A stretch of 37,468 nucleotides of DNA from assembly GCA_002077045.2 (NCBI GenBank), contig KZ111150.1, positions 355,300-392,767 of the forward strand. Reading direction: 5' to 3'. This document shows, one piece after another, positions 21,834-31,337 of the stretch. The notes beneath the pieces were generated by a model. The model had not been told where the DNA came from and searched no databases. It saw nothing but the letters and a program-made list of their open reading frames with translations. Each line of letters opens with the position of its first letter. The stretch's first letter is position 1. The position numbers were made by a program, and so were the translations under genes. The stretch comes from Rachicladosporium sp. CCFEE 5018 (Eukaryota; Ascomycota; Dothideomycetes; Cladosporiales; Cladosporiaceae).

Positions 21834-22703
21834 TCAGCCCTTGCCTTTCCCCTTTCCTCTGGCCCAACCTTCGGGCGTCTCCTTCACGACCTTCCCGCCC
21901 TCAACTAAGATCAACCCCTCTCCACCCCTTTCCTCCACTCTGCTAAACACTTCGACCGGCACGAGGCCCTGCTCATTGCCCTCCGTCAACACAACTCCAT
22001 TGTCGCTCAACCCAAACTTGATGCCCTTCTCCAACGCCTTCGCGAGGTCAAGATAAACGAGCACGCTACTCGAATTCCTCATGCCACTGACGACAGCCGC
22101 CTTCGCTGTCTCATCGTCGACCGCAGCTACGCTGTCGGCGGATTGGGTTTGAGATTTCGACCAGGCTGACGGGAGACCGGTGGCGAAGTGGACGTGATTC
22201 CTTCCCATGGGTTTCAGACCGCCACTGGCGAGGATCAGAGGCCAGGCAGAGCGAGTGGTGCCGTGGACGGCCATTGCTGGCAAGTTCTCAGCGGTAATCG
22301 GAGTGAGGAGACCATCGGCATCGTCGATCTTGAGACTGTGTCCTTGGTTGGCTCGGATAAGCCAGTCTTTCGGGTCGTTGGAACTTTCGTCTATCTGCCC
22401 AGTAACTTCAGAAGTAGTCTTTTCCTCCTCGCTACTACCTGCCAACGACGCAGCAGTAACAAGCAGGAATCGACCCTTTGCATCCTCTTTGACGACTTCT
22501 TTGACCTCATCGAAGGTTACTTTCAGAGACTTTAGCTTCTGGTTCTGCAGCACTGCGGAGACTGCGAGGAAGCCAGAAGATGTGAAAGTGAGGCCTTCTT
22601 TCTCGGCGCCGTGACGGAGGAGCCAGGACATGGTTTTCGAGATCTGAGTGTTCCGCGTGACGGGTGGGCGACTACCGCCGCTGCGGCCGCCGCCGCGGGC
22701 CAT
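21834..22703 (-). CDS. TPT1: tRNA 2'-phosphotransferase, haplotype A
   Basis: Removes the splice-junction 2'-phosphate from ligated tRNA using NAD+, the last step of fungal tRNA splicing. 289 residues in one exon. The ATG at 22703 is the first real start (the frame upstream opens with GTG). Family signatures: SKTMSWLLRHGA (22-33), RANQGHS (117-123), AVHGTTRSAWPLI (145-157), GRNHVHF (167-173) and SGMRNSSSVLVYLDLAKAL followed by FGLSDNGVVLT. The catalytic Arg-His-Arg-Arg set expected for Tpt1/KptA is compatible with these motifs. A variable insert (about 86-110) separates the two lobes. The C-terminus ends in GKGKGKG. Residues 1-108 differ clearly from the copy at 28461-29327, while the rest is nearly identical. 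Confidence 0.95.
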   Translation of the reverse strand: MARGGGRSGGSRPPVTRNTQISKTMSWLLRHGAEKEGLTFTSSGFLAVSAVLQNQKLKSLKVTFDEVKEVVKEDAKGRFLLVTAASLAGSSEEEKTTSEVTGQIDESSNDPKDWLIRANQGHSLKIDDADGLLTPITAENLPAMAVHGTTRSAWPLILASGGLKPMGRNHVHFATGLPSAWSKSQTQSADSVAAVDDETAKAAVVSGMRNSSSVLVYLDLAKALEKGIKFGLSDNGVVLTEGNEQGLVPVEVFSRVEERGGEGLILVEGGKVVKETPEGWARGKGKGKG

Positions 22704-23172
22704 GATGGCGACGAGCTGTTTGGTAATATGTCTCTGAATCTCGATCGCGTCGTGAGAGCTGTATGGTACGCAGGTCGAGACGAGTGAGTGTGAGCGAGAT
22801 CTGTGTACTGACTGTGCTTGGAGGTCGCGGCCCTTGAGTCCTGAGTGGCTTTGAGTCACAATGACAATGAGCCAGTCACAGTGATCCCTCTATTCCAGTA
22901 AACTCTTGGATGTGTAGGAATGATTGGAAAGACCAAGTTCGTAATATTGTGTGAATCAGAGTGCGACGTTGCTCCAGCTCTTCACGGAAATTGGGCGAAG
23001 GGACTGCTTCTGCAACAATATGTAAGACGGGATAGTCTTCGGATTGGTCAAGAATCCGAGTCACGACACTTGATCAACGGAGTCTACGATATTCCGTTGT
23101 CTATACAGGTGACTTCTATGTGCGCTTTGACTCTCTTTCGCGCTGCACCGCCGCCTCTGATGACCAGCCTAC
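22704..23172. other. TPT1-BIO2 intergenic region, haplotype A (469 bp)
   Basis: Lies upstream of TPT1 and downstream of BIO2, both on the minus strand. No gene is seen. It is the most divergent part of the A/B comparison: the matching interval in B (29328-29662) is 335 bp, and I could align only short pieces near the BIO2 end. Confidence 0.6.
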
Positions 23173-24508
23173 CTATGCAGCCGCCGCAGCACTTTCCCTC
23201 ACCTCCTGCCTACCCATAACACCCTCCTTTAAGCTCTCCCAACTACTGCCTCTGAAAGCACCCCTCTCGAAGGGCTTCATAGGCGTGAGACCATATTTCT
23301 CGAACATGACCTTGTCTTCGCTCCACCCCACAGCTTCAGTCGTCAACATCTTCTCGCCCGTGAAGACTGCATTAGCTCCAGCACTAAAGCACAGAATTTG
23401 CTCTGCCTCGCTCATGGTCGTCCGGCCTGCTGCTATTCGCACGATAGTCGCCGGCATGACGAGACGAGCTGTGGCGATTGTGCGAAGAATAGCGTCGAAG
23501 GTTATGCGCTTCTTCGTTGGGTCATCGCCGAGTGGCGTACCTTTTATGGGCACTAGAGCGTTGACTGGGAACGATTCGGGGTGTGCAGGAAGGTTGGCCA
23601 TTGTGTAAATCAGCCCTACGTGATCTTCGGGCTTCTCGCCTAGACCGAGGATGCCGCCAGAGCATACGTTCAGCCCAGCTTTCCGGACGTGGTCCAGTGT
23701 CTGCAGCCGCTCGTCGTACGTCCGCGTCGTTATCACGCTAGGGTAGTGCTCTCGTGATGTGTCGAGGTTGTGGTTGTAAGCAGTCAGACCGGCATCCTTG
23801 AGCTCATCGGCCTGCGTTTGGTCGATCATGCCGAGAGTCACACAGACTTCCATGTCCATTGCTCGGATACCTTCGACCATCGCGCGGACGTTCTTGAGAC
23901 TTGTCTTCCGACCTCGCATATCTCTCCACGCAGCTCCCATGCAGAAACGTGTGCTGCCGTTGGACTTTGCTATCCGAGCTGCTGAGAGGACGTCGTCTAC
24001 TGGTGACATCTTCGTTGCTTTGAGACCTGATGTACTGTCAGATCGAGCTCGTAGCGAGCTGGGGGAATCGTGAACTCACCAGTGTCGTACCGCGAGCTCT
24101 GAGCGCAGTACGAGCAGTCCTCGCTGCACCCACCAGTCTTGATGTTCATGAGCGTGCACATCTGAACCGCTGACGGCGAGTGAAATCTTCTGTGCAACGT
24201 CCCCTTATCCACTGTCAGTCCATGACTGAGTACCCTCGGCTTATGTCTGTCCCACATACCGATTGAAATGCCAGCTCCATAAGCGGTGTGTTGTATATCT
24301 CTCGAATCTCTTCCTTCGACCAGTCGAATCTCGGCGCCTTAGCATTGACAGCATCTCTCAAGGCATTCCCCTGCCTCGCCGTCGGTGGCGGTGGGACGCC
24401 GCTCGACGAGACCGGCGAAAAGGCATCGTCGACTACGGTACTGAACTGCCGTATCCGGGGGATAGAGAGTAGCAGGGCGGCGTGCCTGGGTAGGAGTGTC
24501 AGTGACAT
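23173..24508 (-). CDS. BIO2: Biotin synthase, haplotype A, 3 exons
   Basis: Radical SAM enzyme that inserts sulfur into dethiobiotin, the last step of biotin synthesis, in mitochondria. Exons on the minus strand: 24508-24260, 24203-24080 and 24026-23173, giving 408 residues; introns are 56 and 53 bp. The N-terminus (MSLTLLPRHAALLLS..., RIRQFST) looks like a mitochondrial presequence. The [4Fe-4S] motif is GGCSEDCSYC with Cys109, Cys113 and Cys116. The [2Fe-2S] ligands are Cys153 (RFCMGAAWR), Cys186 (EVCVTLGM), Cys246 (NVCSGGILGLGE) and Arg321 (IVRIAAGR), matching the E. coli BioB arrangement. YNHNLDTS and the GANAVFTGEKMLTT region are also conserved. The Ala-rich C-terminal tail differs between haplotypes. 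A full active site is present. Confidence 0.97.
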
Positions 24509-24847
24509 CTTGTATGACAGTACGCCGGACGTCGATGTTCACTGTTCTACGAGCAAGGTTGACTGACCGAGTGTTATTCGGACTGAGCAATAAACTAGCG
24601 TCGGTGTTGAGGGACAGAAAGTGGGGTGGTTGTGGTGGAGCTTATTCATGCCCAATGCCTGGACCTGCATATTCGGTGACTATGCTGACCTCACATGCTC
24701 AACTGACACAACTATATCGGTAAACCCAAGTTCATAAGGTACCATGATGGCTCTGATGAGCAGAATGTTGTTCGATGCATACAAAAGCAACACGAACTTG
24801 ATTGAACCACAGCGCAGGCCTCTAGCCGCGATCCCAATTTCCCCCGA
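24509..24847. other. Intergenic region upstream of BIO2 (haplotype A)
   Basis: This 339-bp stretch contains the BIO2 promoter and the 3' UTR of the large minus-strand gene. A CCAAT pentamer is present near 24652 (plus strand), shared with copy B; its function is unproven. No gene is seen. Confidence 0.5.
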
Positions 24848-27220
24848 CTATTTTTCCTCACTAATCTCCTCGTCATCCTCGGGATCAAAACGTCCTTTCT
24901 TGTTCTTCTCCGTCTCCTCATGGGTTTCCTGCCTCCTCCGCTTCTCCCTCTGCTCCTCGACGTCCTCTGCCCTTTGCTTCTCTGCTCTCCTACGGATCTC
25001 CTCGGTGTAGCATTCCGAGCATAGCCCACCAAAATGCTCCCAATGCTGGACTCCATGCAGTCTGCAGATCTCCTCTTCCTCATCACGAGATATAGCTGGT
25101 GGCGGTGCCTCGTGTCCCTGGGAGGCGGGATCATGCCCGACTCCGTTGGTGCATGGCCCATTAGTACGCACTGCGTGGTCAAATTCCTGATTTATCGTCG
25201 GGTTTCCAGGGAGTTGATGCTGAGGAATAAGGAGCTTCGGATCAGTCTCGTCTCTCAATACTGAGGTAGACTGTTTGGGCGTCCCTGCTCGAGTCTGCTG
25301 GCGAGTCCGTCGGGTAGGAGGTGGGAGACGAGGTGTCCTTCCGGGCGCAGCTGGTGCTTGAGGCAGGATCTCTGGCACGTGAAAGATCGCCCGCTCAGCC
25401 GCACTCCCCTCCATCCTGCGCCGGGCTTCGAGCTGGCCGCCGTTCGCAGCTGCGTACGCTGGCGTGAAGAAGAGTGGAGGTGTAGGCGCCGCAGCTGGAG
25501 GCTCCACCGCAACGGTGAAGAATGATTGTCGAATGCTACTGGGACTTGTGGACCCAGCAAGAGGAGCTGCATCAGCGCGGCGGGCACGAGTGCGTGCTAT
25601 CTGGCGAGCTTGAAAAGCAGACTGTTGCGCATAAGGTACTGCCGGATCTCTCGTATAGGTCCCATCAGCATGATGCGTACCCATCCCGGTAAAACGCAGG
25701 TCACCCGTTGCCTCCGGGCGTCTTGGCTCATATGTTTCAGTGAACACCTCACCAGTATCGGGATCTCGCAAAGGCTCGTCATTGTCGAAATAGCCGTCGT
25801 CAGCTGCTTGTTCCTTACTCTGCTGGTCTCCGCCTGATGATGCCTCAGTAGGACTGTCGTCGCCGTAGATATCCACGTCGAAGATATACGTCAACTGCGC
25901 ATGATCCTCCTCAGAGGTCTTGAAGTTGTCCTGGTTTTTTAACCACTCATCATCAAAGCCTGGATCACCGACGGTCATGTCATTGATTTGGCGCGTGACA
26001 TCCTCATCATCCGCGTACTCCCCAATCGCATCATCGGAGCCACGGCGGGGTCTCTGAGCCTGTGGTACATGAATGCCACTGAAGCTCGACTCCCCTGACG
26101 ATGTTCGCCTGGGACGAGAGCCAAATGGTGCCTCTTGACCGGCAGGTGCATCATCGCCCATCGTCTCGTCCTCTTCCTCGTCATCGCTATTGCCGTAGTT
26201 CGCAGGATTGTCCATGATATCTTGGATCTCAGCGGATGTCTTGCGACGGGACGCCTCAGTGGAGGTTTCAGTAAAGCGGACGGACTCATCAGGCGAGGGG
26301 TAGAGCGCTGCAAGCACTGTTGGATCATCGCCGTTGACCTCTGCTGGGCCGCTTGTTTCCCAGTCATCGTCGTCATCCTCTATGCCAGCACTTGAGCTCG
26401 CTGGCACCACCGCAGTCTGAATGACAGTAGCGCTCGATTGAGATGCACTCACTTGAGTCGCGTTCGCTCGCCCTTGCTGCTGCCTCTGTAGGTGATCCCC
26501 AATCACAATCTCCGGCGAGCTAAGTTCCTCATAATCATCCCTCATATGCTCATCAGTCCTCGGGCGCTCCGTCTGGAATGGAACGCTCGCAGCGGGGGTG
26601 CTTGAAAGGGCTGGGTCGATGTGAGATGCAGGAGCCTGACTCGAGGTGCCAGAGGATGAACCAAAGGGATTCAGTGGGATCCCGGAGAAGTTGATAGGCG
26701 GCGCTCTGTAGTTGCCGTCGGGGCTGTAGTCCCGCGGTCTTTGACCTGCGCGCCCTGCATTGGTTCTCACTGTTGGATTACCACGTCTCCGCGTTGGCGC
26801 ACTAGGCCTTGAGATAGTTGGCCTGCTGGAGCTGAAGCCATCGAAGCCTCCAAAGTTCGTGATCGGGTTACCCAAGTTCGCACAAGACTGTGTGAAGGTA
26901 GGAGGCTGAGAGACGCCTAGGCCAAATGGTGCCCGGGCGGAGGTAGGCGTTACTGTGGAAGCGTCTAGGAGCTCGTCGTCTGTTGCTACTGCAGGTAAGT
27001 CCTGTTGCTGCTGTGGCGTTGACTGACTCTCCATCTCAACGTCGCCACTGCTAGTCTGAGTGTTCTCGAACTTGAACTCTGCTGCGTTGCCAGTCGACTC
27101 AGCGTCCATTGCATCGGTGTCATCATCCTGCTTTGCTTGTGGAGGTGTAGACTTGGGCGAGCTCTGTATAGGGCTGAACGCAGGGCCTGGCGCGGCACTT
27201 GGCTGTTGCTGTTGCTGCAG
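24848..27220 (-). CDS. Large unrecognised protein, C-terminal part (haplotype A, cut by gap)
   Basis: About 790 residues of the gene that is complete at 31338-36632, read in frame from the gap (LQQQQ...) to the stop at 24848. It is disordered and acidic, with FG-containing patches (PFGLG, NFGGF, NPFGSS) and a C-terminal C-x2-H-x11-C-x2-C motif followed by a charged helix. The length is the same as in haplotype B across the whole overlap (constant offset 6490). By eye, about 78 of 753 residues compared differ between the copies, a high level next to BIO2 (about 8 of 408). Confidence 0.8.
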   Translation of the reverse strand: MQQQQQPSAAPGPAFSPIQSSPKSTPPQAKQDDDTDAMDAESTGNAAEFKFENTQTSSGDVEMESQSTPQQQQDLPAVATDDELLDASTVTPTSARAPFGLGVSQPPTFTQSCANLGNPITNFGGFDGFSSSRPTISRPSAPTRRRGNPTVRTNAGRAGQRPRDYSPDGNYRAPPINFSGIPLNPFGSSSGTSSQAPASHIDPALSSTPAASVPFQTERPRTDEHMRDDYEELSSPEIVIGDHLQRQQQGRANATQVSASQSSATVIQTAVVPASSSAGIEDDDDDWETSGPAEVNGDDPTVLAALYPSPDESVRFTETSTEASRRKTSAEIQDIMDNPANYGNSDDEEEDETMGDDAPAGQEAPFGSRPRRTSSGESSFSGIHVPQAQRPRRGSDDAIGEYADDEDVTRQINDMTVGDPGFDDEWLKNQDNFKTSEEDHAQLTYIFDVDIYGDDSPTEASSGGDQQSKEQAADDGYFDNDEPLRDPDTGEVFTETYEPRRPEATGDLRFTGMGTHHADGTYTRDPAVPYAQQSAFQARQIARTRARRADAAPLAGSTSPSSIRQSFFTVAVEPPAAAPTPPLFFTPAYAAANGGQLEARRRMEGSAAERAIFHVPEILPQAPAAPGRTPRLPPPTRRTRQQTRAGTPKQSTSVLRDETDPKLLIPQHQLPGNPTINQEFDHAVRTNGPCTNGVGHDPASQGHEAPPPAISRDEEEEICRLHGVQHWEHFGGLCSECYTEEIRRRAEKQRAEDVEEQREKRRRQETHEETEKNKKGRFDPEDDEEISEEK

Positions 27221-27320
27221 NNNNNNNNNNNNNNNNNNNNNNNNNNNNNNNNNNNNNNNNNNNNNNNNNNNNNNNNNNNNNNNNNNNNNNNNNNNNNNNN
27301 NNNNNNNNNNNNNNNNNNNN
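27221..27320. other. Assembly gap 2 (100 N)
   Basis: Exactly 100 N. The left flank is inside the large minus-strand gene, at a CAG/CTG-rich polyglutamine stretch; the right flank is inside the TPR region of CLU1. Open frames running through the N-run are artificial. Confidence 0.98.
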
Positions 27321-27960
27321 CATCGTCTACGGATCTCGCCACCCGGACGCGATGACGACGGTCAACAACGCTGCAGTCATGCTACAGACACTAAAGCTCT
27401 TCCACTCGTCGCGTCTCTGGTTCGAAGCCTCGCTCTCACTATCCGAAGAGATCACCGGGAAGTCTTCAGTGCACTCTGCCACCCTTCTCTTCCAGCTGGC
27501 GCAGGCTTTGGCACTAGACCAGGACTCCAAGTCCGCTGTCGGCAAGATGCGCGAGAGCTACAACATCTTCAAGACCGAACTGGGCGCTACAAACCAGAAC
27601 ACGCGCGAAGCGGAGACTTGGCTCGAGACGCTGACGCATTCTGCTGTCAGCCAGGCGAAGCAGGCACAGCAAGTCATGCAGAATAGGCGCCTGTTGTCGA
27701 TGCGTGCCGGTGGCTCGAGTGGACCCAATAGTCTAGCTGCGGCTGTGAATGGCTCTCTGAGCCGGCCGAACGGAGCGGTGACTTCGGGCGCTACAACTGC
27801 TGTGCCGGGGTTCACTGATCAGAGGAGTCTGGACGAGCTGTTGAAGTATATCAATGGCGAGGGACAGGGTGGGAAAGGGAAGCAAAGTGGTGGCGCTGGT
27901 GGGAAGGGCAAGGCGAACCCGAAGAGGAGGACTAGGGCTGCCGCGGGCACTGCTGCGTAA
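27321..27960 (+). CDS. CLU1: CLU1 C-terminal part (haplotype B, cut by gap)
   Basis: The last 212 or so residues of CLU1, starting inside the TPR region (IVYGSRHPDAMTTVNNAAVM) and ending at the TAA at 27958-27960. It matches 20692-21331 apart from about seven substitutions, two of which change the protein (Leu to Phe in SSRLW-EASL; Arg to Gly in LSRPN-AVTS). The upstream part of this allele is not in the window. No damage is seen, so this is a fragment created by the contig edge and not a pseudogene. Confidence 0.93.
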
Positions 27961-28460
27961 GACGACTCGAGGAAAGGGAGTTCCAACGCAACTTAGTGCT
28001 TCCGCTGGTGCTGAGCGCGCAGCTCGATGCAAACGACATGCTGCTGCAGGCTCATGGCGTGTTCAGAGGCTCGTGTGGTGAGACCTGTATATAGTAGCTG
28101 ATCTCGACTCCGAGGCGCTTGAAGGACATGTGGATGGTTGTAGCATACTTGTAACATCAGTGTACACTTGATTTGTTCAATTCTCTTCTCAGATCCTCCC
28201 AGATCGTCTCATGGAGTATGGTCCGTCACTTCGTAGCCTATGCTGCACTGTTGCCAGAGCATACAGCCTGATTTACAGACAAGTCGCCGCGGTCGAGGTC
28301 TTTCCGCTGATACACACTTGCCATGTCATGCAGGACCAACAGGGCTGTTCGCTCGTCCTCTGCACTGAGCACTACTGAACACCGCATTCCATGGGCCGTT
28401 CAGAGCATCGATCTGAGGAGGCGGACTTTCAGATGACTCGGAGGAGGGAGTGAGTGTCTC
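27961..28460. other. Convergent intergenic region CLU1 / TPT1 (haplotype B)
   Basis: Counterpart of 21332-21833, 500 bp, with scattered substitutions. No gene is seen. Confidence 0.55.
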
Positions 28461-29327
28461 TCAGCCCTTGCCTTTCGCCTTTCCTCTGGCCCAACCTTCG
28501 GGCGTCTCCTTCACGACCTTCCCGCCCTCAACCAAGATCAACCCCTCTCCACCCCTTTCCTCCACTCTGCTAAACACTTCGACCGGCACGAGGCCCTGCT
28601 CATTGCCCCCCGTCAACACAACTCCATTGTCGCTCAACCCAAACTTGATGCCCTTCTCCAACGCCTTCGCGAGGTCAAGATAAACGAGAACGCTACTCGA
28701 ATTCCTCATGCCACTGACGACAGCCGCCTTCGCTGTCTCATCGTCGACCGCAGCTACGCTGTCGGCGGATTGGGTTTGAGGTTTCGACCAGGCTGACGGG
28801 AGACCGGTGGCGAAGTGGACATGATTCCTCCCCATGGGTTTCAGACCGCCACTGGCGAGGATCAGAGGCCAGGCAGAGCGAGTGGTGCCGTGGACGGCCA
28901 TTGCTGGCAAGTTCTCAGCGGTAATCGGAGTGAGGAGACCATCGGCATCGTCGATCTTGAGACTGTGTCCTTGGTTGGCTCGGATAAGCCAGTCTTTCGG
29001 GTCGTTGGAAGTCTCATCTACCTGTCCGGTAGTCCCAGACGTGACCTCCCCGCCGTCCTTGCCAGCTGCCAACCAGGCAGCAGTAACCAGCAGGAATCGT
29101 CCCTTTGCATCTTCTTTCACGACCCCCTTGACCTCATCGAAAGTGACTTTCAGAGACTTTAGCTTTTGGTTCTGCAGCACTGCAGAAACTGGGAGGAAGC
29201 CTAAGGATGTGAAAGTAAGGCCTTCTTTCTCGGCGCCGTGGCGAAGGAGCCAGGACATAGTCTTGGAGATCTGGGTGGTGCGTGTTACGGGTGGGCGACT
29301 ATTGCCGCTGCGGCCACCGCGAGCCAT
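28461..29327 (-). CDS. TPT1: tRNA 2'-phosphotransferase, haplotype B
   Basis: 288 residues from the ATG at 29327. All Tpt1 motifs listed for copy A are intact, including RANQGHS and GRNHVHF. Relative to A it lacks one Gly near the N-terminus and has a differently composed linker (AAGKDGGEVTSGTTG in place of the Ser/Glu/Thr-rich A version). From the DPKDWLIRANQ segment onward the proteins are almost identical (Ser/Pro, Glu/Gly and Gly/Ala changes near the end). Both copies should be functional. Confidence 0.95.
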   Translation of the reverse strand: MARGGRSGNSRPPVTRTTQISKTMSWLLRHGAEKEGLTFTSLGFLPVSAVLQNQKLKSLKVTFDEVKGVVKEDAKGRFLLVTAAWLAAGKDGGEVTSGTTGQVDETSNDPKDWLIRANQGHSLKIDDADGLLTPITAENLPAMAVHGTTRSAWPLILASGGLKPMGRNHVHFATGLPSAWSKPQTQSADSVAAVDDETAKAAVVSGMRNSSSVLVYLDLAKALEKGIKFGLSDNGVVLTGGNEQGLVPVEVFSRVEERGGEGLILVEGGKVVKETPEGWARGKAKGKG

Positions 29328-29662
29328 GGTCGCGAAAAGCTGGCGCTTGATTCTGAAGCGGATGGTCTACAGATGTAGCAAATCACGGTTCCGATGCTAA
29401 GATGTGAAGGCGAATTATCGTGACCAACGATCGTTGATGGACGTTCAATAATGTCGAGTCAAACATCGTAAGAACGAGTCACTATGATGTTCCTGGTTGC
29501 CTTCGCCCGGCGGGCACTCGCGATTACGGTCACAGAGAGAGAAGCCCAAAAGTTCACGGCAAGTGACACACGGTAGCATACAACGTTTCGTTGTCTGTAG
29601 ATATTGAATCTATATGGCGTTGGAGCAAAGCCCGCCTGGTAGCCTTCGCCGCCACAGCTTCT
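29328..29662. other. TPT1-BIO2 intergenic region, haplotype B (335 bp)
   Basis: Contains the TPT1 promoter of haplotype B. It is 134 bp shorter than in A and mostly not alignable by eye. No gene or repeat is recognised. Confidence 0.6.
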
Positions 29663-30998
29663 CTACGCAGCCGCCACAGCACTCTCGCTGACCCCCTGGC
29701 CACCCATCACGCCCTCCTTCAAACTTTCCCAACTGCTTCCTCTGAACGCGCCCCTCTCGAATGGCTTCATTGGAGTCAGCCCATACTTCTCGAACATGAC
29801 CTTATCCTCACTCCATCCCACAGCCTCGGTGGTCAACATCTTCTCGCCCGTGAAGACTGCATTAGCTCCAGCACTAAAGCACAGGATCTGCTCTGCTTCA
29901 CTCATTGTCGTTCGACCTGCTGCTATCCGCACGATAGTTGCTGGCATGACGAGACGAGCTGTGGCGATCGTACGGAGGATGGCGTCGAAGGTTATGCGCT
30001 TCTTTGTTGGATCGTCGCCAAGTGGTGTGCCTTTGATGGGCACAAGGGCGTTCACTGGGAACGATTCGGGGTGTGCAGGAAGGTTGGCCATTGTGTAGGT
30101 CAGACCCACGTGGTCTTCGGGCTTCTCGCCTAGACCGAGGATGCCGCCAGAGCATACGTTCAGCCCAGCTTTCCGGACGTGGTCCAGTGTCTGCAGCCGC
30201 TCGTCGTACGTCCGCGTCGTTATCACGCTAGGGTAGTGCTCTCGTGATGTGTCGAGGTTGTGGTTGTAAGCAGTCAGACCGGCATCCTTGAGCTCATCGG
30301 CCTGCGTTTGGTCGATCATGCCGAGAGTCACACAAACTTCCATGTCCATTGCTCGGATACCTTCGACCATCGCGCGGACGTTCTTGAGACTTGTCTTCCG
30401 ACCTCGCATATCTCTCCACGCAGCTCCCATGCAAAAACGTGTGCTGCCGTTGGACTTTGCTATCCGAGCTGCTGAGAGGACGTCGTCGACTGGTGACATC
30501 TTCGTTGCTTTGAGGCCTGATGTACTGTCAGATCGAGCTCGTAGCGAGCTGGGGAAATCGTGAACTCACCAGTGTCGTACCGCGAGCTCTGAGCGCAGTA
30601 CGAGCAGTCCTCGCTGCACCCACCAGTCTTGATGTTCATGAGCGTGCACATCTGAACCGCTGACGGCGAGTGAAATCTTCTGTGCAACGTCCCCTTATCC
30701 ACTGTCAGTCCATGACTTAGTACCCTCGGCTTATGTCTGTCCCACATACCGATTGAAATGCCAGCTCCATAAGCGGTGTGTTGTATATCTCTCGAATCTC
30801 TTCCTTCGACCAGCCGAATCTCGGTGCCTTAGCATTGACAGCATCTCTCAAGGCATTTCCCTGCCTCGCCGTCGGTGGCGGTGGGACGCCGCTCGACGAG
30901 ACCGGCGAAAAGGCATCGTCGACTACGGTACTGAACTGCCGTATCCGGGGGATGGAGAGTTGCAGGGCGGCGCGCCTGGGTAGGAGTGTCAGTGACAT
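29663..30998 (-). CDS. BIO2: Biotin synthase, haplotype B, 3 exons
   Basis: Exons on the minus strand: 30998-30750, 30693-30570 and 30516-29663, 408 residues, with the same splice sites as haplotype A. All iron-sulfur ligands (Cys109, 113, 116, 153, 186, 246 and Arg321) are kept. About eight residues differ from A: three in the presequence/N-terminal region (Arg and Gln in place of His and Leu; Gly for Asp), Thr for Ile in GL-YTMANL, and four in the C-terminal Ala-rich tail. Silent differences cluster in the 3' third of the gene. Confidence 0.97.
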
Positions 30999-31337
30999 CT
31001 TGTATGACAGTACGCCGGACGTCGGTGTTCACTGTTCTACGAGCAAGGTTGACTGACCGAGTGTTGTTCGGACTGAGCAATATACTAGCGTCGGTGTTGA
31101 GGGACAGAAAGTGGGGTGGTTCTGGTGGAGCTTATTCATGCCCAATGCCTGGACCTGCATATTCGGTTACTATCCTGACCTCACATGCTCAACTGACACA
31201 ACTATATCGGTAAACCCAAGTTTATAAGGTAGTATGATGGCTCTGATGAGCAGAATGTTGTTCGATGCATACAAAAGCGACAAGAACTTGACTTGAACAC
31301 AGCGCAGGCCTCAAGCCGCGATCCCAGCACCACCAAA
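30999..31337. other. Intergenic region upstream of BIO2 (haplotype B)
   Basis: Counterpart of 24509-24847, the same 339-bp length with few substitutions. The CCAAT pentamer near 31142 is shared. No gene is seen. Confidence 0.5.

Larger units (their letters stand above)
20692..27220. repeat. Diverged direct duplication, copy A (copy B 27321-33710)
   Basis: Copy A ends at gap 2 and copy B starts at it. Copy A is 6,529 bp and copy B is 6,390 bp. The offset is 6629 in CLU1, 6627 at the TPT1 stop, 6624 at the TPT1 start and 6490 from BIO2 onward, so most of the length difference lies in the TPT1-BIO2 intergenic region. Divergence is uneven: about 7 substitutions in 639 bp of CLU1, heavy in the TPT1 5' part and the intergenic region, low in the BIO2 5' part, moderate in the large gene. 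Best explained as two haplotypes or homeologs placed in series. Confidence 0.92.

Noticed and set aside
27060..27686. Open frames running through gap 2 into CLU1
   Set aside because: The N-run is translated as unknown residues; one side is antisense to the large gene and the other is in a wrong or partial CLU1 frame.
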